64,000 nucleotides of DNA from Neomicrococcus aestuarii (GTDB taxonomy: Bacteria > Actinomycetota > Actinomycetes > Actinomycetales > Micrococcaceae), in contig NZ_JACHDR010000001.1 in assembly GCF_014201135.1 (NCBI RefSeq), positions 558,001 through 622,000 on the forward strand, written 5' to 3'. Shown here in pieces: positions 19,198-29,407 of this stretch (positions are counted from its first letter, which is position 1; each line of letters starts with the position of its first letter). Under the pieces are notes generated by a model. It did no database searches. It was not told the origin of the DNA and worked only from the letters and a program-made list of their open reading frames with translations. The position numbers and the translations under genes are program-made.

Positions 19198-19236
19198 CTC
19201 AGTAGTTACCTCAAGAAAACTGAGGTAACTACTGAG
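19198..19236 (-). terminator. Perfect 16-bp hairpin downstream of tal
   Basis: CTCAGTAGTTACCTCA (19198-19213) pairs without mismatch with 19221-19236 across a 7-base loop, 25 bases past the tal stop and upstream of pgi. This marks a transcript end, so pgi-zwf-opcA may have their own promoter. Confidence 0.75.
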
Positions 19237-19261
19237 CTGACGGACGTGGAGAGCGGGTCAA

Positions 19262-20377
19262 CTAGCTCTTGCGAGCGGCGTCCAGGGACTGCTGAAGACC
19301 GTCCAGAAGTTCTTCCCACGAGGCGTCGAACTTTTCGAGGCCCTCTGCTTCGAGCAACTCGACAACGTCGTCATAGTCAATGCCAACGCGAGCGAGGGAG
19401 TCGAGGATCTCGTTCGAAGCTTCGTAGGTACCTGCGATGCCATCAGCACCGTCGCCACCGTGATCTGCAACGGCCATGAGCGTCTTGTGCGGCATGGTGT
19501 TCACAGTTCCGGCGGTCACCAAGGAATCCACGTACAAAGTGTCAGAGTAGGAAGGATCCTTGACACCCGTGGAAGCCCAGAGCGGACGCTGTGGGTTGGC
19601 TCCCTGTGCGGCAAGAGTCTTCCAGCGCTCGGTTTCCAAGGCCTGCTCAAAGACCTGGAACGCAAGACGTGCATTGGCAACGCCGGCCTTGCCGCGAAGG
19701 GCAAGTGCCTCATCCGTTCCAAGCTCGTTCAGGCGCTTGTCGATTTCCGAGTCCACGCGGGAGACGAAGAAGGAAGCAACTGAGTGAATCTTGGAAAGAT
19801 CGTGGCCGGCTTCGCGAGCCTGCTCTAGACCCAAGAGGTAAGCGTTGATCACGGCGCGGTAGCGTTCGAGGTCAAAGATCAACGTGACGTTGACGCTAAT
19901 TCCGGCAGCCGTAACAGCGGTGATGGCTTCGAGTCCCTCTTGCGTTGCAGGGATCTTGATGAGGACGTTTTCCTTGGAGACCTTTTCGAAGAGCTTCTTG
20001 GCCTCTTCAATGGTCTCAGCGGTCTTGCGAGCCAAACGAGGATCAACCTCGATCGAAACGCGTCCATCCACACCCTTGGTGGACTGGTACAAACCGGCGA
20101 AAAGATCGCAAGCGTTGGCGACGTCGCGCGTGGTGATTTCCATGACGGACTCATCCAACGTGAGGTCAGAAGCAGCTAGTTCAGCCACCTGCTCGGCGTA
20201 ATCGTCACCGTTCTTGAGAGCGTTGGCGAAGATCGTCGGGTTCGTGGTCACGCCGGTGACGTTGAATTCGTCAACGAGCTTCTGCAACGAACCGTCGTTG
20301 AGCTGTCCTCGAGAAAGGTCATCGATCCAGATGGAAACGCCTGCGGCTGACAGGGCTTGAGTGTTCTTATTGCTCAC
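19262..20377 (-). CDS. tal: Transaldolase
   Basis: A 371-residue enzyme of the non-oxidative pentose phosphate pathway. The Schiff-base lysine lies in [12 protein letters not shown], and [10 protein letters not shown] and [11 protein letters not shown] are the usual N-terminal substrate-binding segments. The GTG at 20377 follows AAGGAGAATAAA and gives the N-terminus [15 protein letters not shown]; a much longer open frame reaching 20557 runs into tkt and is not credible. It starts 20 bases after the tkt stop. Confidence 0.96.
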   Translation of the reverse strand: MSNKNTQALSAAGVSIWIDDLSRGQLNDGSLQKLVDEFNVTGVTTNPTIFANALKNGDDYAEQVAELAASDLTLDESVMEITTRDVANACDLFAGLYQSTKGVDGRVSIEVDPRLARKTAETIEEAKKLFEKVSKENVLIKIPATQEGLEAITAVTAAGISVNVTLIFDLERYRAVINAYLLGLEQAREAGHDLSKIHSVASFFVSRVDSEIDKRLNELGTDEALALRGKAGVANARLAFQVFEQALETERWKTLAAQGANPQRPLWASTGVKDPSYSDTLYVDSLVTAGTVNTMPHKTLMAVADHGGDGADGIAGTYEASNEILDSLARVGIDYDDVVELLEAEGLEKFDASWEELLDGLQQSLDAARKS

Positions 20378-20397
20378 TTTATTCTCCTTGACTCGAA

Positions 20398-22521
20398 TTA
20401 CTTCGAGCTCGTGCTGGCTGCGATGGATTCCTTCGCGGAAGCTACTACAGCGTCCGAAGTGATTCCGAATTCGCGGTACAGCGTTTCGTAGTCTGCGGAA
20501 GCACCGTAGTGCTCGAGGGCGACGGCGCGTCCCGCTGTTCCCAAGAACTCGCGCCAAGGCATAGAAATTCCCGCTTCAACGGAAACTCGGGCCGCGACGT
20601 CTGCCGGGAACACTTCATTGCGGTACTGCTCGTCCTGCTTGTGGAACCACTCAACGCATGGCATGGAAACCACGCGGGCGGCGATGCCTTCTTCAGCGAG
20701 CTTGGTGCGCGCTTCGACGGCCAACTGAACTTCCGAACCGGTACCCATCAAGATCACATCAGGAGTGACGGTTTGGCCGTCACGCTCGGCGTCGATCAAA
20801 ACGTATCCACCGCGAGCCACCAGATCGGCGCTGGCGAAGCCGCCTTCTTCAGAGCGATCGAATGTTGGAATATTCTGGCGCGTCAAGACGATGCCAGCAG
20901 GGTTTTCCGTGTTCTCCAAGATGGTCTTCCAAGCAATGGAGACCTCGTTGGCATCCGCTGGGCGGACCACGTCGAGGTTCGGGATAGCACGCAAGCTAGC
21001 AAGCTGCTCTACAGGCTGGTGGGTTGGGCCGTCTTCGCCAAGTCCGATCGAGTCGTGGGTCCACACGTAGATGCTCGGGATACCCATGAGAGCGGACAAA
21101 CGAATGGCCGGACGCTGGTAGTCGGAGAAGATCAGGAAGGTACCGGAGAACGCACGGGTCTTAGAACCCAAGGTGATGCCGTTGACGATGGCAGCGGCAG
21201 CGTGTTCGCGGATACCGAAGTGAAGGACACGACCGTAAGGATCACCTGACCAGGTCGCGGTGCTGCGGGAAGCCGGAATGAAGGACTTCGCAGATTCGAT
21301 GGTGGTGTTGTTGGAGCCCGCAAGGTCAGCAGATCCGCCCCACAGCTCTGGAAGCTGGTCCGCAATAGCGTTGATGACCTTGCCCGAAGCGGAACGGGTA
21401 GCTACAGCCTTACCTGCCTCGAAGACAGGAAGCGATGCTTCCCAACCTTCGGGAAGTGTCCGAGACTTTACGCGCTCAAGGAGAGCTGCGGCGTCGTTAT
21501 TCGCGGTCTTCCATGCCGAGAAAGCGTGCTCCCAATCTTCGCGAGCGCTCTTCGAACGATCAATCACCGAACGAGCATGCGCCAAGACGTTGTCCTCAAT
21601 AGCGAAGTGCTGCTCGGGATCAAAGTTCAAGAGCTCCTTGAGAGCCTTGACTTCGTCGCCGCCCAGCTTGGAGCCGTGAATGCCGCCAGTGTTCTGCTTG
21701 TTCGGGGCAGGGTAACCAATGATGGTGCGCAGCGAGATCAGCGAAGGCTTGCCGGTCTCGGCCTTTGCGGCACGAATTGCGGCGTCCAACTCGGCAACAT
21801 CCTCAACGTACGTGCCGGTCTTGGTCCAGTCGACTTCCTGGACGTGCCAACCGTAGGACTCGTAGCGCTTCAGGACGTCTTCGGTGAACGCGACGTCGGT
21901 GTCATCTTCGATGGAGATGTGGTTGGAATCGTAAATCACCACCATGTTGCCGAGTTCTTGGTGGCCGGCGAGCGAGGATGCTTCGCTGGTGACGCCTTCT
22001 TGAAGGTCACCATCGGAAGCAATGACGTACACGGTGTGGTCGAACGGGCTGGTGCCCGGCGCAGCGTTCGGATCGAACATGCCGCGGTAACGGCGCTGAG
22101 CATAGGCGAAACCGACGGCAGAGGCCAGACCCTGACCCAACGGGCCGGTGGTGATTTCGACGCCCGGGGTGTGCTTGTATTCCGGGTGACCTGGGGTCAA
22201 CGCGCCCCACGTGCGTAGCGCTTCAATGTCCTTCATCTCCAGGCCGTAACCGGACAAGAACAACTGTAGGTACAGCGTCAATGAGGTGTGGCCGGGGGAG
22301 AGGATGAAGCGGTCGCGACCGAGCCACTCGGGATCCGTGGGATCTTGACGCAAGTGGCGCTGGAACAAGAGGTACGCAACGGGAGCGAGGCTCATCGCGG
22401 TTCCCGGGTGTCCCGAACCTACTTTTTCAACGGCATCAGCGGCGAGAACGCGGACTGTGTCTACGGCGCGCTCGTCGAGTTCCGTCCATTCAAAAGGCGA
22501 TTCGCTTGCGGCTTGCTGCAC
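20398..22521 (-). CDS. tkt: Transketolase
   Basis: A 707-residue thiamine-diphosphate enzyme that moves two-carbon units between sugar phosphates. Visible are [13 protein letters not shown], the [14 protein letters not shown] segment, the TPP/Mg motif GDGDLQEG-like [14 protein letters not shown] with the downstream Asn in IYDSNHISI, and the C-terminal pyrimidine domain with [10 protein letters not shown]. The GTG at 22521 is preferred for its GTAGGAGCC ribosome binding site; an ATG at 22596 would add 25 poorly conserved residues. It leads the minus-strand cluster and diverges from ctaB. Confidence 0.96.
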   Translation of the reverse strand: MQQAASESPFEWTELDERAVDTVRVLAADAVEKVGSGHPGTAMSLAPVAYLLFQRHLRQDPTDPEWLGRDRFILSPGHTSLTLYLQLFLSGYGLEMKDIEALRTWGALTPGHPEYKHTPGVEITTGPLGQGLASAVGFAYAQRRYRGMFDPNAAPGTSPFDHTVYVIASDGDLQEGVTSEASSLAGHQELGNMVVIYDSNHISIEDDTDVAFTEDVLKRYESYGWHVQEVDWTKTGTYVEDVAELDAAIRAAKAETGKPSLISLRTIIGYPAPNKQNTGGIHGSKLGGDEVKALKELLNFDPEQHFAIEDNVLAHARSVIDRSKSAREDWEHAFSAWKTANNDAAALLERVKSRTLPEGWEASLPVFEAGKAVATRSASGKVINAIADQLPELWGGSADLAGSNNTTIESAKSFIPASRSTATWSGDPYGRVLHFGIREHAAAAIVNGITLGSKTRAFSGTFLIFSDYQRPAIRLSALMGIPSIYVWTHDSIGLGEDGPTHQPVEQLASLRAIPNLDVVRPADANEVSIAWKTILENTENPAGIVLTRQNIPTFDRSEEGGFASADLVARGGYVLIDAERDGQTVTPDVILMGTGSEVQLAVEARTKLAEEGIAARVVSMPCVEWFHKQDEQYRNEVFPADVAARVSVEAGISMPWREFLGTAGRAVALEHYGASADYETLYREFGITSDAVVASAKESIAASTSSK

Positions 22522-22596
22522 TGAGGCTCCTACTTTTCTTTGCAGGGTGTCCCTGCCAATGGGGGTGACGTTGCCCAGAGTTCGGGCACATGACAT

Positions 22597-22822
22597 TCAC
22601 CTTATTAGTGATCAACTCCAACACTAGCGCGAGTCGAGTTGTTGGCGGATAAAGACAAGAATTTTTTCGTCAAGGGCGCATCTGTGGGGGAAACTTCACC
22701 CGCGTGGGCAAAAACTTGGACTGAAACTTGCCATTTATCACAAGAATCCGTGTTCACAGTACTGAGTTTGCTTTGTTTTGACTAGGTATGATGGATAGGT
22801 CTGACTTATATCAAGCGAAGCC
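22597..22822. other. Divergent tkt/ctaB intergenic region
   Basis: No gene is seen. With tkt starting at 22521 the gap is about 300 bases. It is A+T-richer than its neighbours and should carry promoters for both directions; the TATGAT at 22787-22792 is the only clear -10-like element. Confidence 0.4.
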
Positions 22823-23836
22823 GTGAGTTTAATGTCTGTTAATTCCCCTGCCTCCCATCAAGAGGAAACGCACTCCCTAGCGGAGCCTGCGCGTCACTTG
22901 CGCCTGCCAGGTGAGTCCCGCGGGAAATATACAAAGCGTCGAATCAACGCCTTCATTTCGCTGACGAAGCCTCGCGTGATCGAGCTCTTGCTGGTTACGA
23001 CGTTGCCCACCATGATCTTTGCGCAACGCGGATTCCCAGACATCATCACCATTCTGGCGACCCTCGTGGGCGGCGCACTTGCAGCAGCAGCCTCCGGCGC
23101 TTTCAACTGCTACTTTGACCGCGACATTGACAAGCTCATGAATCGCACCAAAAAGCGTCCGCTGGTCACTGGGGATGTCACTCCACGAGAGGCGCTGGCG
23201 TTCTCGTGGGCGCTGTCCATCCTGTCCATCGCCATTTTGTGGGCTGGAACGAACTTCCTGACGGCTGTTCTTGGCCTCGTCGCCATCCTTTTGTACGTGG
23301 TTCTCTACACTCTGATCCTCAAGCGCCGCACCTCGCAGAACATTGTGTGGGGCGGAATAGCCGGTTGTATGCCGGTGCTGATCGCTTGGTCGGCAGTCAC
23401 CAACACGCTTGAGTGGCCTGCAATCATCCTGTTCCTCATTATTTTCTTGTGGACCCCGCCGCACTACTGGCCACTGTCCATGAAGTACCAGGATGACTAC
23501 CAGCACGCTGACGTTCCCATGCTCGGAGCTATCGCCACCGCTCGCACGGTGTCGGTTCAGGTAGTTCTTTACGCGTGGGCTACCGTTGTCTGCTCGCTGT
23601 TGCTGACGCCCATGGGTTACGCGGGCATCGTCTACACCGTTCTTGCGGCCATTGCAGGCGCTTGGTTCATTTACGAGTCCCACGTGCTGTACCGCGAAGC
23701 TCAGCGCGATCACGAACCTAAGGTCATCAACAAGAAGGCCATGAAGGTCTTCCACATCTCCATCACTTACCTGACCATCCTCTTTGTGGCGCTAGCGATT
23801 GATCCGTTTGTGGGTCAGCCGCTCTTCGGTCAGTAA
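22823..23836 (+). CDS. ctaB: Protohaem IX farnesyltransferase (haem O synthase)
   Basis: A 337-residue polytopic membrane prenyltransferase that adds a farnesyl group to haem B for aa3-type cytochrome oxidase. The first aspartate-rich motif is [20 protein letters not shown] and the second is [11 protein letters not shown], with about nine hydrophobic helices. Start is GTG at 22823, with an ATG three codons later as an alternative. A TATGAT -10-like hexamer lies at 22787-22792, but no good -35 is seen. It diverges from tkt across 300 bases. ctaA lies 1.9 kb away, on the opposite strand. Confidence 0.95.
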   Translation: MSLMSVNSPASHQEETHSLAEPARHLRLPGESRGKYTKRRINAFISLTKPRVIELLLVTTLPTMIFAQRGFPDIITILATLVGGALAAAASGAFNCYFDRDIDKLMNRTKKRPLVTGDVTPREALAFSWALSILSIAILWAGTNFLTAVLGLVAILLYVVLYTLILKRRTSQNIVWGGIAGCMPVLIAWSAVTNTLEWPAIILFLIIFLWTPPHYWPLSMKYQDDYQHADVPMLGAIATARTVSVQVVLYAWATVVCSLLLTPMGYAGIVYTVLAAIAGAWFIYESHVLYREAQRDHEPKVINKKAMKVFHISITYLTILFVALAIDPFVGQPLFGQ

Positions 23837-23920
23837 GGGTTTGCAAAAACGCCAGCCAGCACTTACCTTGAGTGTGTCCGGCAACACAGTACGCCGGGGT
23901 TCTCAAAAGGAATCCTGAAC

Positions 23921-23938
23921 CGCTCTCAGAGGAGCGGC
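23921..23938 (+). terminator. Short hairpin after ctaB
   Basis: CCGCTC-TCAGAG-GAGCGG lies 85 bases after ctaB and 53 before the next gene. The stem is short and has no T-tract. Confidence 0.3.
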
Positions 23939-23990
23939 GAGTCATATATGGAATGAATTGATCTCATATGTGAACTCGAGGTGACACCCG

Positions 23991-25694
23991 GTGGTGCTTT
24001 CTGAATCTACCGATTCGCAGGTTATTTCCGTCTCAGACGCAATCGCACGCACGCTGGCCCAACATATAGACGCCTTCTTTGGCCTCATGGGCAACGGAAA
24101 CGCTTACTTTGTAGACGCGCTAGAGCGCATCAACACTCCTATTTTCGAAGTCCGTCACGAAGTCGCGACGGTGGCTTCAGCGGATGCTTACCACCGTGTC
24201 TCCGGCAAAATTGCGGCGGCCACCACGACGTACGGCGCTGGCTTCACCAATACGCTGACTGCCCTTGCGGAGGCCGCGCAGGCTCGCATCCCGCTGATTC
24301 TCGTGGTCGGAGACGAACCCAGCTCGGGGCGCCGTCCGTGGGACGTGAATCAAGAAGCGCTGACAACCGCGGTGGGTGCCCGGTACATGGGCGTTAACCA
24401 GCACGACGCCGCAGCGGTTGCGTTGCGTGCCTTCGTGACGGCACGCGATGAACGGGTTCCCGTGGTGCTTGCGATTCCTTACGACATTTCGGCAACGCCG
24501 TTCGAGGGCGTCCTTACCGAGGATTCGTTACCGCCAGTTCGGGCCGTCAAAAGACTCGACCAAGAGCACATCGAGCACATTGTTCAAGCTATATTGGCCT
24601 CGCGAAACCCGCTCATTCTTGCCGGTCGAGGCGCGAAAAACGCGGCGACTGCGGTCCGTTCCCTTGCCTCGTTTCTGGGCGCAAAAGTAGCGACTACTGC
24701 GCCGGCCCGCGGGCTCTTCAACCGTCGTTCGACGGAAGACTCTTTCGTCGACCTGGGTGTGTGCGGCGGCTTCGCCGCAACGGGCGCGGCCGAAGAAATA
24801 CGAGGCGCCGATCTAGTGCTGGTGATGGGTGCCGGGCTGAACCAGTTCACCAGAGCCTTCGGTGAGGCATTCTCGCCCGAAGCAACCATCATCCAGATTG
24901 ATCTTGCGCCCGAGAAGACGCACCAGAGCGTTGACAACTTCTACCAGTGCGCCATCGAAGGTGCCGCACCACAACTGCTTCAGGCGCTTCTGGACCAAGA
25001 AGCGCAGAAAATTGCGCAACCAGAAACCATCGCTCGCATTCAAGCGCGCCGCAAGCAGGCGTCGTCGTACTCAGAAGAATCTGACCTCACCCGCCGCGAA
25101 ATGGGCTCAGAACTTGCCCCGGATGGGCGGCTGGACCCGCGCGCACTCCTCGGCGAACTGAACCGGTTGATCCCGAAAAACCGAACCGTCATTGTGGACG
25201 GCGGGCACTTCATCGGGTGGCCGAATATGTTCATGGATCTGCCCGGCGCTGATCATATGGTGATGGTGGGGACTGCTTACCAGTCGATCGGTCTGGGCTT
25301 TCCGTCGGCTGCGGGAGCTGCGGTGGGTCGCCCCGATTCGTTGCCAGTGCTGTTCTGTGGTGACGGCGGCGGTCTCATGGGCATAGCGGACGCGGAGACG
25401 TTCATGCGCATCGCGGGACGTGGCGTCGTGGTGGTCATGAATGACGCTGCGTACGGGGCCGAAGTTCATCAGTACGTTTCTAAGGGACTGGCCGAGCGCC
25501 CTGTGCTGATCCCGGATATCAATTTCGCGGGGATGCTCGAGGCCCTGGGTGCGCAGGCGACGGTGGTGCGCCGTCACCAGGATCTGGCGGCGTTTGAACG
25601 ATGGATAACTCTCGAAGAAGACGGGGTCTTCGTGCTGGATTGCCGCGTCTCAAAGGACGTCATTGCTCCCTACATGCGTGAACTGATCGCCTAG
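23991..25694 (+). CDS. Thiamine-pyrophosphate-dependent enzyme (acetolactate synthase-like)
   Basis: A 567-residue protein with the three-domain plan of the acetohydroxyacid synthase/benzoylformate decarboxylase family. The N-terminal pyrimidine-binding domain has the activating glutamate in RHEVATVASADAY, a central Rossmann-like domain follows (LAGRGAKNAA...), and the C-terminal domain has the TPP/Mg motif FCGDGGGLMGIAD...MNDAAYGAE. The substrate is not predictable, and no regulatory subunit gene is nearby, so it is probably not the biosynthetic IlvB. It sits between ctaB and ctaA and its stop overlaps the convergent ctaA stop by 4 bases. Codon 357 region (KQASSYSE) contains a dispersed-motif copy. 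Confidence 0.85.
   Translation: MVLSESTDSQVISVSDAIARTLAQHIDAFFGLMGNGNAYFVDALERINTPIFEVRHEVATVASADAYHRVSGKIAAATTTYGAGFTNTLTALAEAAQARIPLILVVGDEPSSGRRPWDVNQEALTTAVGARYMGVNQHDAAAVALRAFVTARDERVPVVLAIPYDISATPFEGVLTEDSLPPVRAVKRLDQEHIEHIVQAILASRNPLILAGRGAKNAATAVRSLASFLGAKVATTAPARGLFNRRSTEDSFVDLGVCGGFAATGAAEEIRGADLVLVMGAGLNQFTRAFGEAFSPEATIIQIDLAPEKTHQSVDNFYQCAIEGAAPQLLQALLDQEAQKIAQPETIARIQARRKQASSYSEESDLTRREMGSELAPDGRLDPRALLGELNRLIPKNRTVIVDGGHFIGWPNMFMDLPGADHMVMVGTAYQSIGLGFPSAAGAAVGRPDSLPVLFCGDGGGLMGIADAETFMRIAGRGVVVVMNDAAYGAEVHQYVSKGLAERPVLIPDINFAGMLEALGAQATVVRRHQDLAAFERWITLEEDGVFVLDCRVSKDVIAPYMRELIA
25054..25071. repeat. Copy of dispersed motif in the TPP-enzyme linker (copy e)
   Basis: AGCAGGCGTCGTCGTACT encodes QASSY in the linker between the middle and C-terminal domains; its 18 bases match copy c in reverse complement. 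Confidence 0.6.
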
Positions 25695-26626
25695 ACGGGG
25701 AAGCGTCCCGTTGCGCGATCCCACACATTGGTCGCTGCGCTGACGAGGAGCGCGGAGCCCAGCATGTGGAAGAGCACCAAGAGGACTGGAAGTCCATTGA
25801 AATGCTGGATGTAACCGATCGCGGCTTGAAGTCCAATGACCACAACGAGCCACCACAGCGCCGTCTTGAGCGCTTGCGCAGTCTGGATTCGGTACGCCAA
25901 AACCAGAGCAATAATGGTCGCGGCTACCAGAATGTAGACCGGCACCACGTGAATGCGGGTTACGAGATCAGCACTGAAGTTGTGGCGCGGCGCTAGGGCG
26001 TCGCCAGCGTGCGGTCCCGTTCCGGTGACGATGGTTCCCAGTACGACGGCGGCACTTGCGGCCAGTGCGATCGTCCAGCCCAGCGTTCGCTGAGTGGGAG
26101 ACGAGGGGATTGCGAGGATTTCTCGATGACCGTCCAGCTTGAGCGCGGTGCGGTTCACCAGCAGCGTGGCTACGGCCACCAAGGCGGTGGAAGCCAAGAA
26201 GTGGAGGGACACGACCCACGGGTTCAGCTTGGTCCACACGGTAATGCCGCCGATGATCGCCTGCACCGGAATGACGGACAACAGGGACAGCGAGAGCAAG
26301 TAGATGGTGCGGTGAGTGCGGCGCATCCGCCAGACTGAGACGATCATCGCCACGGCGATGACCACCAGCACAAACGTGAGGAGTCGGTTACCGAACTCGA
26401 TCAGCCCGTGGATACCCATTTCTGGGGTCGGCGTCATGGAACCAGGCACACAGTTGGGCCAGTTTGAACACCCCAACCCCGAATTGGTGAGGCGGACCGC
26501 GCCGCCGGTCACGATGATGCCGATCTGAGAAATCAGGGAGGCAATCGCGAGACGGTGATTGACCTTCGTGATTTCGAGCGGCAGACGCTCCGTCCAAGCG
26601 GAGAGTTGAGTGGACACCGAGCTCAT
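25691..26626 (-). CDS. ctaA: Haem A synthase (COX15/CtaA family)
   Basis: A 311-residue membrane protein with about eight helices that oxidises the haem O methyl group to give haem A. Haem-ligand histidines are seen in HGLIEFGNR, SLHFLAST, IHVVPVYI and LFHMLGSALL, and the exposed cysteine pair CSNWPNC is in the first extracytoplasmic loop, as in Gram-positive CtaA. It works after CtaB (22823-23836) in cytochrome oxidase maturation. An ABC permease gene lies 52 bases upstream on the same strand. Confidence 0.95.
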   Translation of the reverse strand: MSSVSTQLSAWTERLPLEITKVNHRLAIASLISQIGIIVTGGAVRLTNSGLGCSNWPNCVPGSMTPTPEMGIHGLIEFGNRLLTFVLVVIAVAMIVSVWRMRRTHRTIYLLSLSLLSVIPVQAIIGGITVWTKLNPWVVSLHFLASTALVAVATLLVNRTALKLDGHREILAIPSSPTQRTLGWTIALAASAAVVLGTIVTGTGPHAGDALAPRHNFSADLVTRIHVVPVYILVAATIIALVLAYRIQTAQALKTALWWLVVVIGLQAAIGYIQHFNGLPVLLVLFHMLGSALLVSAATNVWDRATGRFPV

Positions 26627-26678
26627 CGAGTGACTCCTAGCAGTCTTCTATGTGCGGGTTGGTGGAATGAATGCGTCA

Positions 26679-27518
26679 TTAGTCCCATTTGAACCACCGG
26701 GAGGCGCCGAAAGTGGCAAGTGCGGCCCAGATAAGCAGTGAGACGGCGGCCATGACATTGAACTGTCCATCGAGGAAAGCCGAGCGCAGACCGTCGCCCA
26801 AAGCAGCTGAAGGCAAGAAGCTCAGCAACGGACCCCAGATCCCGCCTACGTGGTGCGCGGGAAGCAACAATCCGCCCACGGAAGCGAGCAAGACCCACGC
26901 GAGGTTGGTGATGGCGAGCGTGGCTTCTGGCCGGACCGTTCCGGCGATCAGAAGACCGAGGGCAGTGAAAGCGGCTACGCCCAGGAGGACGAAAACTATC
27001 GCCGAAGCTGTGACGGCCAGTGGCTGACCGTGGGCGAAAGGCTGCCACCCCATGAGAAGGGCTGCTGACCCCAAAATGATGACCTGAATGGCCACGACCA
27101 ACAGCACAGCGATGGCCTTGCCGGAAATCAACCCGGCTTTGCCGAGGGGAGTGGTGGCCAAGAAGCGTAGAACGCCGTACCGGCGGTCAAAGCCGGTGGT
27201 GATTCCCTGACCGGTGAAAGCCGTGGACACTACGCATAGCGCCAGAACGCCGGGAGCCACGGCGTTGATGCGGGTATCCGCAATGCCGTCGATCAGAGGT
27301 GTGATGACAAGTCCGATCATCGCTAAAAGCGGCAAGATGATGGCCAGCAAAAGCTGTTCGCCATTGCGAAGCATCATGAGAGCTTCGTATCGGCCTTGAT
27401 TCAGAACCCGGGTGCTCAGGGAAGCAGCGTTAGATGACTCGAGCGAGGAGTCGGAGTCTCTTTTCGATGACTGCTCAGGCATGGAGTCTTGGCGGGCGTC
27501 TATGTTGCGCTCACTCAT
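26679..27518 (-). CDS. ABC transporter permease (ABC-2 type)
   Basis: A 279-residue membrane protein with six predicted helices (LLLAIILPLLAMIGLVITP, GVLALCVVSTAFTG, AVLLVVAIQVIILGSAALLMG, and three more), matching single-domain exporter permeases of the DrrB/ABC-2 group. The ATG at 27518 overlaps the end of the upstream ATPase gene by 8 bases and gives MSERNIDARQ; a longer frame upstream is not supported. The position next to ctaA and the suf region suggests a haem- or respiration-linked exporter, but the substrate is unknown. Confidence 0.85.
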   Translation of the reverse strand: MSERNIDARQDSMPEQSSKRDSDSSLESSNAASLSTRVLNQGRYEALMMLRNGEQLLLAIILPLLAMIGLVITPLIDGIADTRINAVAPGVLALCVVSTAFTGQGITTGFDRRYGVLRFLATTPLGKAGLISGKAIAVLLVVAIQVIILGSAALLMGWQPFAHGQPLAVTASAIVFVLLGVAAFTALGLLIAGTVRPEATLAITNLAWVLLASVGGLLLPAHHVGGIWGPLLSFLPSAALGDGLRSAFLDGQFNVMAAVSLLIWAALATFGASRWFKWD

Positions 27519-28464
27519 CTCGGCTCTTTTCTGCAATTTCAAGGAAGACGTCTTCGAGGGTGCGTTTACGCATTGCCATCGCGGTAGGCATCGCCTGAGC
27601 TGCATCCAGCCATTGACTCAAGGCCACCATGTCCGCCGGCGAGGCGAACTTCGAAAGCCGGTAATTTCCAGGAGTGGTCTCATTCAGGACACCGCCAGAC
27701 GGAGTCGTCAGTTCTTCCACGGGCAAGCCTGGTCGTGCTTCAAAACTGAGCTCGCCTGATTCTGAAGCATCAGCGCTCCACGAGGTCAATTGAGCGACGG
27801 TTCCTTCGGCAACGGTTTGACCGCGATCGATGATGAAGACACGGTCAGAAAGCTTTTCAGCGTCATCCATCAGGTGAGTGGTGAGGACAATACAGGTACC
27901 AAGCGCGCGCTGCTCTTGAATCATGTCAAAGACGATCTGACGTGACTGCGGGTCTAAACCGGCAGAAGGTTCGTCCAAGAAGAGGACCTCTGGCTTGCCA
28001 AGAAGTGCGGCCGCAAAGGCAACGCGTTGCTTCTGGCCGCCCGAGAGTCGGCGAATATTGGTGTGAGCAAACGCGTGGATGCCCAAGCGGTCTGCTAGCT
28101 CATCCACTGACGCGGGATGCTGATACATTCGGGCCACCAGATTCAGCAGCGCAAGAGGTCGAGCAGAAGGCGGCAAGCCGCCGTCCTGAAGCATAACTCC
28201 CACTCGCGAGCGCAAGGCGCTCCCGGCGCGATAAGGCTGCTGCCCGAGGACAGTGACGTCGCCACCGTCAGGCTTAAGCAGTCCTTGCGCGCAACTGAGG
28301 GTTGTTGACTTGCCCGCGCCGTTGGAGCCCAACAGTGTTGTCACCTCACCAGGCGCGGCCTGAAAATTGACGCCGCGAAGAACCTTGACCATGCGGCCAT
28401 CAAGGGAAGGGACTGGCCCGAAGTCTTTGCGGAGGTCTCGAACGAGCACAGACGGTTGAAGCAC
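27511..28464 (-). CDS. ABC transporter ATP-binding protein
   Basis: A 317-residue ATPase with all nucleotide-binding motifs: Walker A GSNGAGKST, signature LSGGQKQRVAFA, Walker B VLFLDEPSAGLD and the switch histidine in LTTHLMDDAEKLSD. The C-terminal ~80 residues form the extension seen in DrrA/CcmA-type exporters (ending LEDVFLEIAEK). It overlaps the permease gene and together they form a two-gene exporter. It is divergent from sufR across 130 bases. Confidence 0.92.
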   Translation of the reverse strand: MLQPSVLVRDLRKDFGPVPSLDGRMVKVLRGVNFQAAPGEVTTLLGSNGAGKSTTLSCAQGLLKPDGGDVTVLGQQPYRAGSALRSRVGVMLQDGGLPPSARPLALLNLVARMYQHPASVDELADRLGIHAFAHTNIRRLSGGQKQRVAFAAALLGKPEVLFLDEPSAGLDPQSRQIVFDMIQEQRALGTCIVLTTHLMDDAEKLSDRVFIIDRGQTVAEGTVAQLTSWSADASESGELSFEARPGLPVEELTTPSGGVLNETTPGNYRLSKFASPADMVALSQWLDAAQAMPTAMAMRKRTLEDVFLEIAEKSRDE

Positions 28465-28535
28465 CCGTCGATTCTACGTGAGGTAGAGAAGCCGTGTGTC
28501 GCAATGGACCGTTCTCATCGTTCTACTGGGAGTAG

Positions 28536-28560
28536 TAGTGAGGTTAGCAACGCCTTACTA
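28536..28560. promoter_or_regulatory. Imperfect inverted repeat upstream of sufR (candidate operator)
   Basis: TAGTGAGG (28536-28543) and CCTTACTA (28553-28560) form an 8-9-8 inverted repeat with one mismatch, 34 bases before the sufR start. SufR proteins repress their own operon, so an operator is expected here, but this sequence does not match a described SufR box. Confidence 0.3.
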
Positions 28561-28594
28561 GCGGCCTCTTGAACAAATAGCGCATACTTGTGTT

Positions 28595-29407
28595 GTGTAT
28601 TCCTCTAATTCTTCGACATCAGAGCGCCCGCAGGGTTCCGCTGACGTCCCTGTGGGGGAGGATCGCACTCGCGATCGCGTGCTAGCGACAGTCTTGGAAG
28701 ATGGACCCATTTCCGCCGCCGAGCTCGGCAAGTCTCTCCAGTTGACGCCCGCGGCAGTCCGCCGCCACCTCGACGCCTTGACTGAACGCGGCCTGATTGA
28801 AGTCAAATCCATGGCCCGACAAGCAACGGGGGCAGGCCGTCCGGCTCGACGGTACGTAGTTTCCCAGGGTGGCCAAGAGCGATTAGGTGACGATTATCTC
28901 CCTATCGCAGTGGAGGCTCTCCGGGACCTCGAAACTTATGCTGGAAAAGAAGCGGTTGACGCTTTTGTGGCTCGCCGATTTGAGCCCATGGAAAAGCGTT
29001 ACTCACAGGAACTCGAAGGTATTGAGTCCCTAGAGGATCGCGCAGAGAAAATTGCAGAGTTGCTGTCCGCAGATGGATTTGTGGGATACACCCGCGAAGC
29101 CGGACTCACCGGTCAGTTAGCAATGAACCAAGCCATCACTCCATCGATGAGAGCGGCGATGGCAGCGGTTCAGTTGTGTCAGGGGCATTGCCCCGTCTTG
29201 GGACTCGCAAAAGAGTTCCCACAGTTTTGTGAACACGAAACAGGAATGTTTTCCCGCCTTCTTGGCGTTGACGTGAGAAGACTCTCCACGTTGGCTACCG
29301 GGGGACACGTGTGCACTACGCATATCCCGTTGGGGCGCTTTGAACAAGCGAATCCAGGGGAGAAGAGAGTCAGAGTGAAGTCCACCAGGCAGGAGAAACT
29401 GAGATGA
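28595..29407 (+). CDS. sufR: SufR-type iron-sulfur cluster regulator
   Basis: A 270-residue DeoR/ArsR-like repressor that senses Fe-S status. The N-terminal winged helix spans about residues 25-90 ([23 protein letters not shown] with GAGRPARRY wing). The C-terminal half carries four cysteines that fit a cluster site: C195 and C199 (LCQGHCP), C212 (FCEHE) and C240 (GHVCTTH). It heads the suf operon and overlaps sufB as ATGA, so it is presumably autoregulatory. Start is GTG. Confidence 0.9.
   Translation: MYSSNSSTSERPQGSADVPVGEDRTRDRVLATVLEDGPISAAELGKSLQLTPAAVRRHLDALTERGLIEVKSMARQATGAGRPARRYVVSQGGQERLGDDYLPIAVEALRDLETYAGKEAVDAFVARRFEPMEKRYSQELEGIESLEDRAEKIAELLSADGFVGYTREAGLTGQLAMNQAITPSMRAAMAAVQLCQGHCPVLGLAKEFPQFCEHETGMFSRLLGVDVRRLSTLATGGHVCTTHIPLGRFEQANPGEKRVRVKSTRQEKLR

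Noticed and set aside
20378-20557. Long N-terminal extension of transaldolase
   Set aside because: It would overlap the transketolase gene in another frame; the GTG at 20377 has a good ribosome binding site and the family N-terminus.
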